From assembly GCF_028858725.1 (NCBI RefSeq), contig NC_084763.1, positions 3,596,001 through 3,660,000 on the forward strand: a stretch of DNA of 64,000 bases, written 5' to 3'. The notes beneath the pieces are model-generated. The model had not been told where the DNA came from, did not search any database, and was given only the letters and a program-made list of their open reading frames with translations. The translations under genes were made by a program, and so were the position numbers. Positions 1-13,200 of the stretch are shown here, piece after piece. The DNA comes from Colius striatus. Taxonomy: Eukaryota; Chordata; Aves; Coliiformes; Coliidae. Numbering within the stretch: position 1 is the stretch's first letter; each line of letters begins with the position of its first letter.

Positions 1-858
1 AGATTTGTGTATCACTGGGATCAGCTAGAATTCAAAAGCTTGGCAGCACCTTCTTTTATCTGTCCATTCACCAACCAGCTAATTTTACTTGTTCATTAAA
101 ACATAAGGTGATTTACTGCACTGTGGGTTGGTCTCTCTTTGACCTTTCAGGTCCTCAAAGATCACTACCAGCCTCTCTGGATGACAGAGCTGAACCAGGG
201 AGTGTATGAGGCTCCTGATGGCTGGTACTGCAGAGAGAGCAGTTGTGCATTAAACAGGAGATTAATGTGGGTTCCCATAATCTGGATCAACACACAAGAA
301 TGTAAAGCTGGCTTTCTCTCTGAATGCTTTGCACATTATGAGCTGTCATTACTTTCTCCATCTGCCTGAATGACCCTCATGGGACTTGCAGCTCCCCATC
401 CCTCCTTCCTGCCCTTCCCCTGCTCCCTGGCCAAGCGTCAGTTCCCAGCATTGTGCCTACAATGAATGCTTGTTACAAGCACTCAGGCCCAGCACCAGGG
501 TGTGAAGGTGAGGACAGAGGAGGTTGTGTTTCACCCTTGGCACAGGTGGCAGATGGGCTGTGCCTCTGATGCCGTGCCCTTGCTCCTGCCTCCCTGGGGA
601 GATGCGATGCAGCGGGTGCTGGAGCAGCAGAGTAGCTGGGAACATTGACATGGCTCCAGGGATGTCTGATCCAGCTGAGGCCCAGGACCCACAGGGAGAG
701 GGCAATGGGGAAATAAGCTATGACTCCAACAGCCCTCTGCAGCAGTTCAAAAGCAGCAGAGTTTCCTTTTCACACAGCTGCAGACACAATGTATGCCTTT
801 GCTTTTGCTAATAGTGAAACAACCAGAGAAACAAACAAACATTGGAGGTTTTACTGTT
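1..858. other. Intergenic, nothing recognised
   Basis: No exon, repeat family or RNA gene recognised. Open frames such as the 76-codon one at 139-369 show no family resemblance and are the length expected by chance. Confidence 0.5.
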
Positions 859-1110
859 TCACAGAATCACAGAATGGTGAGGGCTGGAAGGACCTTGCAG
901 AGCTCATCCAGCTCAGTCCCCTGCTAAAGCAGGTTCCCCTAGATCAGGGGGGCACAGAAATGTGTCCAGGTGGGTCTTGAAGCCCTCCAAGGAAGGAGCC
1001 TCCACACTCTCCCTGGGCAGCCTGTGCCAGGGCTCCCTCACCCTCCTAAGCAAAGAAGTTTTAAGAAGTTTCCCAGTTGAAAACAATCCCATTTTCCATT
1101 GGAAGAACAC
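859..1110 (-). mobile_element. CR1 LINE fragment, minus orientation, 3' end
   Basis: Starts with TCACAGAATCACAGAATGG (reverse of the CR1 3' terminal repeats), then the GGCTGGAAGGACC box, and continues with the conserved CCAAGGAAGGAGCCTCCAC and CTGGGCAGCCTGTGCCAGGG blocks. The minus-strand translation keeps [10 protein letters not shown] and [13 protein letters not shown], the usual C-terminal tail of CR1 ORF2. Diverged and 5'-truncated. Confidence 0.9.
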
Positions 1111-4100
1111 ATAATTCCTACAATTTTCAGGCAGTTGTGCTGCTGCCTGCTATTTCTGACTTTCTTCCCATGATGTGCTGTGCACCCTGAGGATGTGCTT
1201 TCATCAGCTCCTTAATGTAGGTGAGTACATCTCTGTAAATTACACAGCCTTCTTGCAATTTGCCTTTTGGAAGTGCTCTGTAGTCTTTTTTAACTTGTGT
1301 CCATCAGCTGAAAAACTCCCTTAAATCTTTGTCCAATAGGTGATAATGAAGAGAACACATTTTTATGCAGCATGGACCTTCTGACTGTGGCACAGCATAT
1401 TCTCTTGCCTTCCAGTGTTCTTGCAGTACATTGAACTGTCAATCATCAGATGACCTGAAGAGACAAAGGAGCTGAAGAAGATTCTGGTGCTTGAGTGAAA
1501 ATAGCTACTTTTAGCCAACAGAGCTCTAATAATATTTCGTATCCTAAGAAAGATTACTGCAAAATGTGCTTAATGGCAAACTAAACAGCGTGTTCTTCAT
1601 CTGCATCTGGCAAAACTGATGTTTATTCAGAAGGTACAACCTTGCACCAGCCCTGCCTTTGCCTGAAGATGTGCAAGAGCCACTAAAGGGTTAGGCAGAA
1701 GGCTAACTGCAAGGAGAATATTTGTCGGTGTTGGCTAGCTGGTGGCTACTGAGGGCTGCAGAAATCAGCTGAGAGCTGCTACCTGTGGGTGGATATTTGG
1801 GCTTTGGTAACAACAGGAAACAGCCAGAAGCTGCCAGTGAAATGTTGAGATATGGCATGGATGTGCAAGGGGCAGATTTTCAGAGGTATAGTAACTGGAC
1901 TGCATTTCCAAACACCAACCTGAAGACGGTCTTCACCTCTGAGCTACCCAAGAAGGGCTTCTGTGGAACTGAGTTTGACAGTGAGTGAGGCAAATGTGAA
2001 GTGTTGAAACATCACTAACTGGGTGGTTGTTCTCAGCTCAAGTAGCAGTCAAAGTGTCTTACCACTAGTTATGAAGACTCATCCCATGTCTTCTATCTCC
2101 TATTGGGAGCTACCTTGAAGCAGCCATGTTTCTGTCAAGGTCATCTGACCACAGAGCACTCCAGACCCCATCTCCTGATGGGCACAGCATTTCCTGGGCA
2201 TCTGCAGGACCCAAAGAACTTCTGCATCCCATGCACCTTCTGTTAGCCTGAAGTCAGCCTGATGTCCTCTTGACAGGCTCTGGAGACAACTTTCAAGTCA
2301 CACTGCAGATCTGGTCAGTAAAAAGGAAGATCAGTAGCTTCAGTCTCCAGGTATGTCAGTAATTACACCCATGAGACATTGTTTTTGTCTTCTCAAAGTG
2401 CCATGTAAAATGTTTCTCACTCCTGTGCAGTATTTAATACAAAACTCACTGTTTGTACCCATCTCAGTGACCCCTTCGATTCCCAGAGCTGAAATACATC
2501 TTGCTGCTCTGGAAATGCTTGTTGATGTCAGCACAATGTTTTTGTATTGCAGGATACCTCTGAAGGCCCAGGGCTGTGGAAAGTCTGATTTCTGTGTTAA
2601 AACAAGAAGTCACTGAACCAAGTGACGTGAGAGTGCACATGGTGTTCTGCAGGAGTGGAAACAGGGAAGGAGAGCATTAGCTCACGTTTTGTGTCTTGTA
2701 GAGAGCTCTGCCTGTGGTTTCCTTCTTGTTTCTCATGTACCTGACTCATCTGTAAGTATAAAGTTAATTACTGTCTTTATATGGCCAAGCCTCAGATCAA
2801 TCTCTCTGTTCCAGACCCATCTGCTTGTGTCCAAATGAAATCTCAGCCTGCATGTCTGGCATTTCCTCATGATGTGTCATCTCCAGCTCTAGTTCAAGAA
2901 AGCTAAAACTCAGCTGTTCATCCTTCATCACAATGCTCAGCTGTTAATCAACAATCTCTCCCTCTTTTCGCACAGCTCTGCTGTTCACTAGATTGCCCAT
3001 TTCTTATATTTTCCCAAACACTTTGGGGCTTCTGCTTGTCCTTTGCCTCCTCACGTTTAGGAGATACTTCTTAGGCATCCAGAAAAGTGAACTCTAAGCT
3101 TTCTGTTGAATACCCCAATAAAACCCTTTTATACTTGGAAGCCCCCCAGAAAATCCATTAAAAAGAAATCTAAACTATGGCAATCAAAGCAAAATCAGAG
3201 TGGCCCAGACACGAGTCCTCCATCTGAAATCTATCCTCCAGATCCCAGTATAGGTTTGATATTCAGCACCCTTCCCTTGGCTGGGCAAGGGACCTATGTA
3301 GCTGTATTAGATCTGTGTCATGTGGTGTTTTCCCTTGCACAGGGCTCTGTGGCTACAGCTACAATTTGCAAAGATCAGTGTTTTCTAATGCCTTGATTTG
3401 CTTGTTGCTGTTACCATGGTGCTTTTATTTCGCAGGCAAGGAGCACTCTTAACAAGTGCACTGAAGTCAAGCTGGAATTAACTCCTGCTTTCTCCCTGTT
3501 TCTTTTCCTGCTCTTCCAGTGGGTACATGTGGAAAGAGCCAGCCAAGAGTGTTCCTTCCAACATGATGGGAAGTTGCTGAAGCTGGAAAAGGAGCACATA
3601 GAATGGCTCTTGTCAAGACATCCTGCCCCCTATCTCCTGGGGGAAGAAGAAGGATGAACCTTCCTGCACTGACCCAATCTTGATGACTTGTGGTGATGGA
3701 GAGGGAAGGCACTGCAGAGGTTTCAAGAACCATGTCCATGAGGCACAGCAGAAAAGGTGTGAGGCTGACCTGGAAAGTGGAGAGGTGAGTGCTGACTCAG
3801 GCTGGGAGGTAGACATGAGCCCCTGGCAGCCTGGGGACATCAAACTGTCCCCATGTGGCTTTTGGGCTTGGGGTGGTTCATGAGTCTATGGAAAGGTAAT
3901 TGGATGACTTGGTTAAGAAATCTCTTCCCTCACCACTCCAGGCTCCAGAGCATTTATCCTTTCCAAAGGTTATTTTACTAAAGTACATACCTAAATATTT
4001 CCCTGCCAGTGAACTATGACCTCCCCAGTTAAGGATCTCAATAAGATGTAATGTTGTCATGCTAGCAGAGCTAAAATACCCACTGGTAAGCACACTGCAG

Positions 4101-4846
4101 CAGGTCTAAATCCTGCACCAGATGTTTCTCAATGCTGTATCCTATTCCCAGGAGCTGCCATTTTCAGGAGCAATGGCTGTTGATGTTTCTTGGGTTTCAG
4201 CTTAATTAGAGCTACCAGGGAGAAAAATGTGGGTGGATCTGGTGTCCAGAGCTGATTTGCTTGTAAGTGTATGAGGTCTACGTGTGGTTTCAATGCCTGG
4301 TCACAGCTGGCCTGGGGTTGCTCTGACTCCTGCCAGCAGATAGGAATACCAGTTGATTTCAATAGGGTCACATCAGGTTCAAACTGTGCTGGGAACACTG
4401 GGGACTGAGTGCCCAGATGCACGGTGGCAACTGAGAGGGCAAACCCAACCTCTCTCCAAAGGCCTGAATCAGGCAATGGGACAGATTCAGGAGGATCAGA
4501 GAAACCTTCTTCTTGGCAGGGTCACTGCTGCAGGGGGTAACTGCTAGGAAGGAGGCCGGGAGGTACCAGGGATGTTTGATCTCCTTGCATCCTCATAAAT
4601 GTCACCCAACCTCTTCTCTGCAGCCCAGGGTGGAGGTGTGGTGTAAACCCTTTCCTCCCCAGGGAAAGTGTAAGAATTGGGTCACACAAGGACCCTTCTT
4701 TGCATGCCCTTAGCCCTCCTGCCTTCCTCAAGCACCAGCTGCTGAGTACTGCTGTCATCAGTCCTCGCTCATGCAGGACAGGAGTCACTGGGCTCGCTGG
4801 ATTGTCAGGTCCCAAAACGGCCATTCCCACCTTATGCTCTCTGCAA
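1111..4846. other. Intergenic, nothing recognised
   Basis: 3.7 kb of ordinary AT/GC-mixed DNA. Short open frames on both strands (for example 96 codons at 3106-3396 and 115 codons at 4129-4476, minus) show no known motif, splice-site support or repeat homology that I can see. Confidence 0.5.
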
Positions 4847-4925
4847 TCATAGAATCACAGAATCTTTTCACCTGGAAGAGACTTTTGAGATCATTGAGCC
4901 CAGCCTTTGTCCTGCACAGTGAGTG
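4847..4925 (-). mobile_element. Short CR1 LINE 3' fragment, minus orientation
   Basis: TCATAGAATCACAGAATC followed by a diverged CCTGGAAGAGACTTTTGAGATCAT box. About 80 nt, an older CR1 subfamily than the longer copies. Confidence 0.75.
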
Positions 4926-5243
4926 ATTCATGTGCTTTTGTCCTGAGCAGCATGTGTTGTTCCCATTAAGTGATATTTACTCTGTTTTCTAATCAACCTT
5001 CTAAATCAGCAATTGTTATTCATTTCTGTGTTTAATCCAATCAATCTTCTAAATTCACTTCTGTGATACCTTGCCACAATATCCCAGCTCAAAAAAACCC
5101 CCCATCTCTAGGCAGAGCCTGACCATACACTTCATCTCTTGGCTCTGTGCTGCTGATCGCTGTCATCATCCTGAATTCACAGCTGGTTGATTGAGTTTCT
5201 GTCTAGGTGACAGTGTTCACGTCCAAAGCAACTTGAACTAACT

Positions 5244-5955
5244 TAGAATCACAGAATGGCAGGGTTGGAAGGGACCTTTAGAGATCACATAGTCCAACCC
5301 CCCTGCAGAAGCAGGTTCCACCTAGATCAGGTCACATAGGAATGTTTCCAGGCGCATCTTGAAGCCCTCCAAGGAAGGAGGCTCCAAAACCCCTCTGGGC
5401 AGCCTGTGCCAGGGCTCCCTCACTGAAACACTGAAACAGTTTTTTCTTATGTTTAAATGGAACTTCTTGTGTTCCAGTTTCATCCCATCACCCCTTGTCT
5501 TGTTGCTAGATACAATAGAAAAAAGTGCTGCCCCAACCTCCTGACACCCACCCTTTAGGATATTTGTAGGTGTTAATGAGATCCCCCCTTAGTCTTCTCT
5601 TCTCCAGACTAAACAGTCCCAGCTTCATATGAAAGATGCTCCAGTCCCCTGATCATCTTGGTGTCCCTGCACTGGCCTCTCTCCAGCACTTCCCTGTCCC
5701 TCTTGAGCTGAGGAGCCCAGAACTGGACACTGGACTCCAGATGAGGCCTCACCAGGGCAGAGTAGAGGGGGAGCAGAACCTCCCTCAACCTGCTGCCCAC
5801 ACTCTTCTTGATGCCCCCAGGCTGCCATTGGCTTCTTGGCCACAAGGGCACATTGCTGGCTCATGGTCAGTTTATTATCAACCAGCACTCCCAGGTCTCT
5901 TTCTGCAGAGCTGCTCTCCAGCAGGTCACCCCCAGCCTGTGCTGGTGCACTTGAA
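5244..5955 (-). mobile_element. CR1 LINE fragment, about 0.7 kb, minus orientation
   Basis: Begins with AGAATCACAGAATGGCAGGG and the GAAGGGACCTTTAGAGATCA box, then runs through the 3' UTR into the C-terminal part of ORF2. Minus-strand frames read [24 protein letters not shown] and MIRGLEHL, which belong to the distal CR1 reverse transcriptase ORF. Stops and frameshifts show it is dead. Its 5' truncation lies near 5955. Confidence 0.95.
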
Positions 5956-7617
5956 CTAACTTTTACAGTAAGCTTTTGTGACGTGGTATTAGATGCCTTG
6001 AAAAATCTCTGTGTATCATGGCTCTCTTGCCATCATCCATACAATATTTGATACCCTTATATCTACTCTACTCAGTGTCCCATTCCCCTGGTGTCTTCCT
6101 TCCTTTCCTTCCATTTCTTTTTGAGACCTGCTTCGTGGTTATTGTGAGTGTGGGATTCTTTCCCCCTCGGTCCTGCCTCCCTCATGTGTTTGTTAGACAG
6201 TGAACTAACGACGATGACACGTCTCAGTGTATTGACTCGGCTAATGAATATGTTAATAGAAATGATTACATATACAGAACACGTTGCTAAGTCAGCCCCA
6301 CATCTTGTAACACAGCCCTTAATTATGTAAATAATCACCCCACAAATAGTCCTGTTGGGTTCAACAGCAGTACATTGGCAAGAGAGGATTTCTTGTTAAG
6401 CATTCAGAATTGGACCCAGTGCACAAAATAATGAGCCTGTATGATGGTAATGATGCCAGTCAAGGCAAAAACAGGGAGAGGTAGATGGTAGAGGAAAAAG
6501 AAAAGCTCAATATTTATCCCATTAATGGTTAGGACAAGTCTGAGTCTCAAAATGAGGGCAGGGATTGACAGCATTTTACATCCTTCTCCTTGGGGGATCA
6601 GCCTCAGGTTTTCTTGGTCATTAATTCAAATAGCAGCAGTATCTCAGCTTCTATTATGGATAAAGCCACAAAAATACTTACTGTACAGGCTCCTGTTGTC
6701 AGTGTTGTCCCTGTGATCAGATGTCTATTCCAATTCCACATACTTACTGCTATCAGAAGCCCCAAATGAACAGAGTAGATAACCCAAGCCTCCCGTTAAG
6801 AAGCCGACACTGCAGCCCTTTCCCTTGCCAATTTGGTTTTATTGATAGCAGTCTCCATTCTGCAGCCCCTTTTCTTGGGCAAGATTCTTCTGGGAGGATG
6901 GAGATGGACCAGAGAATGACAACCCTGTAGAGTTTTCTCTTTAAGGTTTCACTGGAGTGGGGGATTGTGAAGTTACGTGATCCTCAGTTAATTTGCTGGG
7001 TTCGTCAGTGTCAGTCTGTGAGTAATGTGGTCTGTCATCTAGCCAAGGTAATGAGCTCTATGTGCAGGGAATGAGGGCTAAACTTTGAAATCCATGCTTT
7101 AAGCAGAGTGCAGGGTCAGTGTGAAAAGGAGCTGTGAGGATAGATGATTTCACTGGACTTCATTACTTCAAACAGCACGGAATGAATCGATCTCTGGTGA
7201 GAAAGACAACACTTCAAATGGGGCAGCCTGACAGGATCCAGGGCTCAGATGGGGCAGAGCAAGTGGCTTGGCTTGTTTTCTTTTACATGCTTGGTTCTCA
7301 AATGCTTGGTTCTTCTTTCAGGTGAAGTTCTGGTATGCCTTTTAAAGTAAATCTTCTCCAGCCCTGTGGTTGATAAAGGACCTCATTGCCCTCTCCTGGT
7401 TTCTGCCCACCATTACTGAAGGTCAGTTCTTCCCTTCCAATGAGCCAAGTGACTGCACTGTGGTGGGGCATGGCTCACAGCCCTGGACAGACAAGGTTCC
7501 TTTTCCTATTGGACTTGCTTGGCTTCCTCTATAGAGCTTTTAAGGTCCAGCAGGAATAAGATCCATTGAACTGAGGATATAGGACACAGTGCTGTGGTTT
7601 GAAACCAGCAGCCATGA
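5956..7617. other. Intergenic, with a CpG-containing AT-rich segment
   Basis: No exon recognised. 6185-6330 is AT-rich but carries five CpGs within 80 bp and several TAAT-type homeodomain core motifs, and could be a conserved non-coding element (see findings). Confidence 0.4.
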
Positions 7618-7676
7618 TCATAGAAGCACAGAATGGTAGGGGTTGGAAGGGACCTTTAGAGATCATCTAGTCCAAT
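7618..7676 (-). mobile_element. Short CR1 LINE 3' tip, minus orientation
   Basis: TCATAGAAGCACAGAATGG, then GTTGGAAGGGACCTTTAGAG ending at TCTAGTCCAA. Only the last 60 nt of the element are present, a strongly 5'-truncated insertion. Confidence 0.9.
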
Positions 7677-10189
7677 GATGCTTGAGAAGAGTCAATGCAA
7701 AAGCTTTACCAGGATTTGGCCTGAGCTGAACAATATGAAATTGAAAGGAAGGACAGTTAGTAGGATTATTCCAATAATAATTAGGATTATTAGGAGCCCC
7801 ATAGTAAAGAAATCAATTCACACTGTACCAGAGATTGGCTTTTTTAAATCAAGCTGGTTTTGGATAACCATGATCAAAATTGTATCGTCAAGCAAAAGGT
7901 ATGAAACTGATCATGGTACAGGTAATTAATCTCAGAGCAATTTGTCTCTAGATGTTTTAAAGCACACAGGTTTTCTCAGAAGGAGAAGAGGCTGCTAAGG
8001 TTGTGCTCCTCAGCAGGGCAGGGAGCTTGGCTCCCTGAAAGGATCCAGGAAACCAGACACTTGGAAGTTTCAAGGCAAGTTGCTGGTTTGGAATCTTTTT
8101 CAATGTCTTGGTCATTTGAGACACCACTTTATCTCCCTTGCTTTTCTAATTTCCTCTGGTCTCTCTCCCTTTCTCTTACATAAAAGCGAAGGAAAAGGGT
8201 CACAAAGGGCCCCAGCTCAGGTTTTCCAGGAGGTGGGTTGGGTTAACAGGAGAAATGAAAGAGCTTGTGCCTTGTTCATCCTCTTGGTAAAGAGCTGAAA
8301 ATTAAATCACACATGTTCTTTGTTTTCAATAGCCAGACCCGAAATGATCGATTTCCATCGTGCCTGGCTTGTTTACTGCTGCACACACCACAATGTGTGG
8401 GGATCATGTTGCAGCCAGACTTTTCCTTGACACAGATGCATATCCCACACTTGCTGCTTCTTTACAGTGGAGAGATGGATGATCAGCTTTTGATGAATGG
8501 AAGGATGTCTTGTATTTCATGTAACCCTAACCTGCAGAGAGATTCTGCTCTGGATTTCAACAGGCTGGTTATTATTGCTGGAGGCTGCCAAGACGGTTGT
8601 TTGCTGTCAGAGTGACATATTTGTTTGGCTCACAGTGACAAGGGTGTGACTGACAGGGATGTGACTCTCATGTTTGGAAGTATAAAGTCAAAGTTCGTTA
8701 GCAGCAGGTCACTAGGGACAGGAGACTGTGCTGTGGAGAGGTCTTGTGTGGCAATTCAAGGAAATAAGTGTTGATGAGAGATGTAAATAGTTAAAGGTCC
8801 AATGTATGGCCAATAGAATGAATGGAGAGCCTAAAGAAAAATCATGTGTTGTAGCTAAGATGATAAGTTGGTGATTAACTACTGCATGCCAGCATGCAAA
8901 ATGTTTGCCATTTGTGTGCAAACTTGGTGAAAGGCTGTTAATGGTCATGGTCCAACTGATCTCTGATTCACAGGATCTCAACAGTGTAGTTTCTGCTGAA
9001 GTGTTTTTGTCGATGCCCCATGAAATAGCTTCTAATATCCAGTGGGCTCATTTGTGTTATCTCTTACAACAAAGAGTATTTATGTGCAGAAAAGCAATCA
9101 CTGGCTTCCCTTCCCTGGGCTCAGCATGGCTTCATGGTCTGCAACAGTCATCCCTCCTCCCTTGTAAGATTGAAAACCAAAGTGCTGGAAGGTGGCTCCT
9201 AGCTGCCCGTGTCATAGTTTACAGCAGCTATGTCTGCAGATCAGAGAGGCAGTGTGGGTTTTTCCCCCCCTTTGCACAAATGACAATGAATTCCAGCTGC
9301 TAAGGAAAAGCAAGTCAATTCTGTATTTCTTGTTTGAATATTTAGCAACATGTCTGTGAATATAGACATCAGTGTAGGTATTGCAAACTGGGCTAACATG
9401 ATGAAGGAGACACAAGGTATGGCAAGCATGGTAGCTCACAAGCACCTTTTTTTTTGGTCTCAGTTGAGTTTCAAAGCATTCTGTCACTGTGAACCTGAAA
9501 GGAAACATCAGTCATTTCAAACGCTTCAGATAAAAGTCTGGTCATGATGTCAGAAACGTGTGGGTGTTTCAGGGAACCAACACAATGCAAAGGACAGACA
9601 CTAAACCACGTTTTTAAGTATGTGGGACCTGCTTCCCCACTCCCATATGTTTGGTAGATCAATATTAGCTCCTCTACAGTCAATAGAGCTCACTGATGTA
9701 AAACTGCTGTGTGCATGTTCTTAATGATTCATAGTTTTGAAGCGGGGCCAGTTCTATAATTCAACCCTCGCAAAGGCAAACAACCTCCTGCCAATCTGCC
9801 CTTTCTCCTCTCATCCTGTTATTTGTTAGGTATCTGTAGCCCATTCCCTGGCTTACTATGGTATTAATATGTGGTATAATTATTCATAGGCAGATCTGCT
9901 GATAAGAAATCGAATCCTCTGGTAAACAACTGACTGCTTTTTTTCCATTACATCAACAACAAAGTCAAATGGGGTACTAGAAAAAAAAGTAGAAGGACAG
10001 ATTCCCAGGATCATGTTAAAAGATTCCATTGTTATGTAGAGGAGGGGGGAAAAAATCTGCTTTCAAAGCACTGATCAAGAATGTTCTGAGTCATGTCCAG
10101 CACACACCAGCATGCCTGGAACATACAGACTCATACAGTTGATCACTAAAGTCTGTCAACCTTTAAAGAAATGGATAAGACTTCATGGT
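7677..10189. other. Intergenic, nothing recognised
   Basis: No exon recognised. 7750-7800 contains imperfect ATTATTAGGATTATT repeats. The 132-codon plus-strand frame at 8905-9303 has no recognisable domain. Confidence 0.45.
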
Positions 10190-10210
10190 GTAGTTCTTTT
10201 AAAGAACTAC
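10190..10210. repeat. Perfect palindrome, 10-bp arms
   Basis: Left arm GTAGTTCTTT (10190-10199), a single T, and right arm AAAGAACTAC (10201-10210). It sits immediately against a larger palindrome with the same TTCTTTTAAAGAA core. Confidence 0.97.
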
Positions 10211-10257
10211 ATTCTTCCAGAAGAATGTTCTTTTAAAGAACATTCTTCTGGAAGAAT
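10211..10257. repeat. Perfect palindrome, 23-bp arms, 1-nt spacer
   Basis: The left arm 10211-10233 (starts ATTCTTCCAGAAGAATG) is the exact reverse complement of the right arm 10235-10257 (ends TTCTTCTGGAAGAAT), with one T between them. It directly abuts the smaller palindrome at 10190-10210. Each arm contains CTTCNNGAAG, an inverted GAA/TTC pair of heat-shock-element type. Confidence 0.97.
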
Positions 10258-13200
10258 GAGGGTCATACTTCTTTGTGCCTGTTTTCTTCAACTGAAATGT
10301 TAAGGCAGTGGTGGCTCTGTTAGCACGGGTCAGCTGTGTGGTCATTGGGGTAGGATGCTGGTACTATCCAAACATTAGTGTCACTCACATTGTGGTTATT
10401 CAGGGCACAGGTAAGTAGCAGTGACAGAAACATGTGCCTGCACTTGGCCCACAGCCACTGCTATTCTTCTTCTCCCCTGCAGACCCACATCTGCCTGGGT
10501 CAGCAACTGGGGCTCTGAAACGGTGGCTACTCCTCCAGATGCAGTCACAGGGATGGCCACCAAGGGAACCTGCCTGAGCCTGCTGGCTTTTACTCCATAA
10601 AGGAAAAGAGAGAGAGAGCACAAGTGGTTATTGGATTAGTTTCTGGGGCTTCTCTCCCACACTGCTTTTGCAACTACTTGCTAGTGCTCATCATCCAGGA
10701 GAGTGGGTTTGAGGGAAGCTCTTTGCATGTTACAAGACACGCTGAGCTGGCGTGTGTCTGCACACAGGGCTGCTGCTCAGTGCTGTTTGCTCATACGCCA
10801 GTCACCTTGGTATGGGTGCAATCCTCACAGACAGAGCATGTGTGGTTTACATTATTGTGATTCCTCTGGTTCTGTTAGAATGACACCTCCATGACAGCAA
10901 AACCTTCTCCTCCTTCCCTCCCCAGTGGCTGGCTGACTACTAGCCAGTTTGGAGGGTTGAGATTGACTGTGATAAGACAATTGAAAACTCTGACTAATGT
11001 TGCAAACACTGGGGCAACACTTCTTGGAAAAGTAAGTATCATTTTTAAGGCTTAAAGTAATTTCTACTCCTTGTTCCTGGATAGCACATTTGCTCCTCTT
11101 TGTTCCTTTGAAGTGCACTCCAATAACTTAGTAATGAAAGGCCTCTAGTAGCTTCAGTGCAGGGTGAAGGTTATTTTCCAAGTGACCTGTCTGGGATTGA
11201 AACTCTGCCACTCTTCTGGTGTATGGTCCAGCTGGTCAGTTACCCTTGCTCCTCAAAACATGGCCTTAATTTCTGGTCTGAATTTGTCTCATTCATCTTT
11301 GGCTCCTTGGTGGTTTTTTATGTCTTGGCTGGATGAACTTGTCACTGATCTTGCTTTTGCTCTCTGAAAGTAATAACACCAGGTGAACAAATTGCACAGA
11401 GACCATCCTTTCGACGACCTTCTGAGTAACTACCTGGCTAGAAGTCATTTCTGATGTGTCTGACATCTTTTTTGATGACTTTTCCAGCACCAGGTTTTTC
11501 AGCACCTAAATTGCAGCTAGTTCTGTAACTAGTGTTTGTCTTCTCTGTGTTGCCCACACGGGTAATACAATCTCCCTTACACCAGGCCACTGTTTTCCTC
11601 TTTTATGTAACCTAGGAGATATAGATATAGATAGATATATATATATGTATGTATATGTATATATACACATATAATTAAATCCCCTAAAGCATCCTGCTGA
11701 AGCTTCTTTTGTGTTGAGTGGGGAACCTGTAGAGTTTATATCCTTCTTCAGTGAGTTTCAGAATGTGACTGCCCTGATCTGAAGGGCTGTGGTTTCTCTG
11801 TCTTAGAGGACAAGCGTCAATCCATCTGGAAGAGATCTTGCCTCTGCAGGTGCCAGCACACAGTGTGTGTGACTGAGTCAGTTTACAAGTGGTCACCACC
11901 TTGTGAGTAGCTTCTGCCATGACTTTCCAGAAAGATTAGAGCTGCATTTGTCTAGTGCTTAGCTGAAACCTCAGCATCAGCAGTTCTTAATGCAGCTCCT
12001 ATTGTACTGAACATACTCTGAAAGCTCCTCTCTCACCATCCTGACAGTTCTAGGTCTTCCCTGGTATCTTCAGCATAAACTCCAGGCTCTGATGTGTAGA
12101 ACATAAAAAAGGCAAGGACACCAAGGAAAAATCTACAGTGGATATTTATGCATTGTAATTTGTTCCATATTAATTCCTATTGGTTTCTCCTTTCTCTCTT
12201 GCTTTTAATATCAGCAACTACATCCTTTATTGGAGAGCAAAGGAGAGTATTTAAGGAGTTGTTTCCACTCATTGCACTAGAGTTCTTCTGCAGACAGCTA
12301 CAGGGAGATGATGCTGTTTTTGGGATAGCATCCTTTTGTCCAGGAGGTATCACCTCACACAGAGCTGATTTGGAAGCTCTTTCTCCCTTACTGAAAGCCT
12401 GTATGGCATCACTCTCCCTCTGGCTGCAGCATCTCATAAAGTGGCTTGATATGAACATCACTGGATGCAGTATGTTTTCCTTTAAGGAATAGATATTCAG
12501 GCATTCAACTTAAACATGCAATTATTAATGACTGTGTTTCATTCATGCATCTCTTGGAATTTCAGGTTTTCTCACAAGTGTCCCTTCCTTCTCTCCCTCA
12601 GGAAAATAAAGGCCATTGCTGGTGTTATTCTGCTCCCAGGTATTTCAAGGGTGATCAGTGTTGATGTGCTCTGGACACTCTCGCAGAGAAAGGCACGATC
12701 TTTTCCTCTGGCTTTTCTGTGGTACTGGTTTAACAAAAGCTGTCTGTCAAGCAGGAGGGTGTGTGGGTGAGCCAACACAGATGACTTTCCTGGGCACATC
12801 TTTTCTCAGAAGTGTTTCAGCAGCTGACCTGTGACTGTGGCAGAACAAAAGGGCAGGTGGCATGCCCAGTGCAAGGCTGGCAAGGCTGAGAATCACAGAC
12901 AACACACGAGCTGCAGGGATTTAAGTTTGCGATGCTGTGGCAATTTTGGCATGAAAGCTTCTTATCTCTTACAGTAACAGCAGATTATTTTCCTGATGGG
13001 AGGATGCTGATGTTCTGGAAAAGCCATTATGAAGTTATTGTCTTCTTTTAATTTGATTGAAAGCCATCTATGCTTTTATAACATCAGCCTCTACATCTTA
13101 CTGCTGGGGAATAAAAGAGGCCTGATAATTAACTTACCTACATGTGTTTATCTGCAGAGCCAGAACAGCAGCGAGGCATTTTAGAGGCCTGTTCCTTCTC

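Noticed and set aside
139..369. Open frame after a TTTCAG that looks like an exon start
   Set aside because: No matching donor with a conserved peptide and no family recognised.
8905..9303. 132-codon plus-strand open frame
   Set aside because: No recognisable motif; composition resembles the surrounding intergenic DNA.
12148..12492. 114-codon plus-strand open frame
   Set aside because: No recognisable domain, and an overlapping 94-codon minus-strand frame is equally open.
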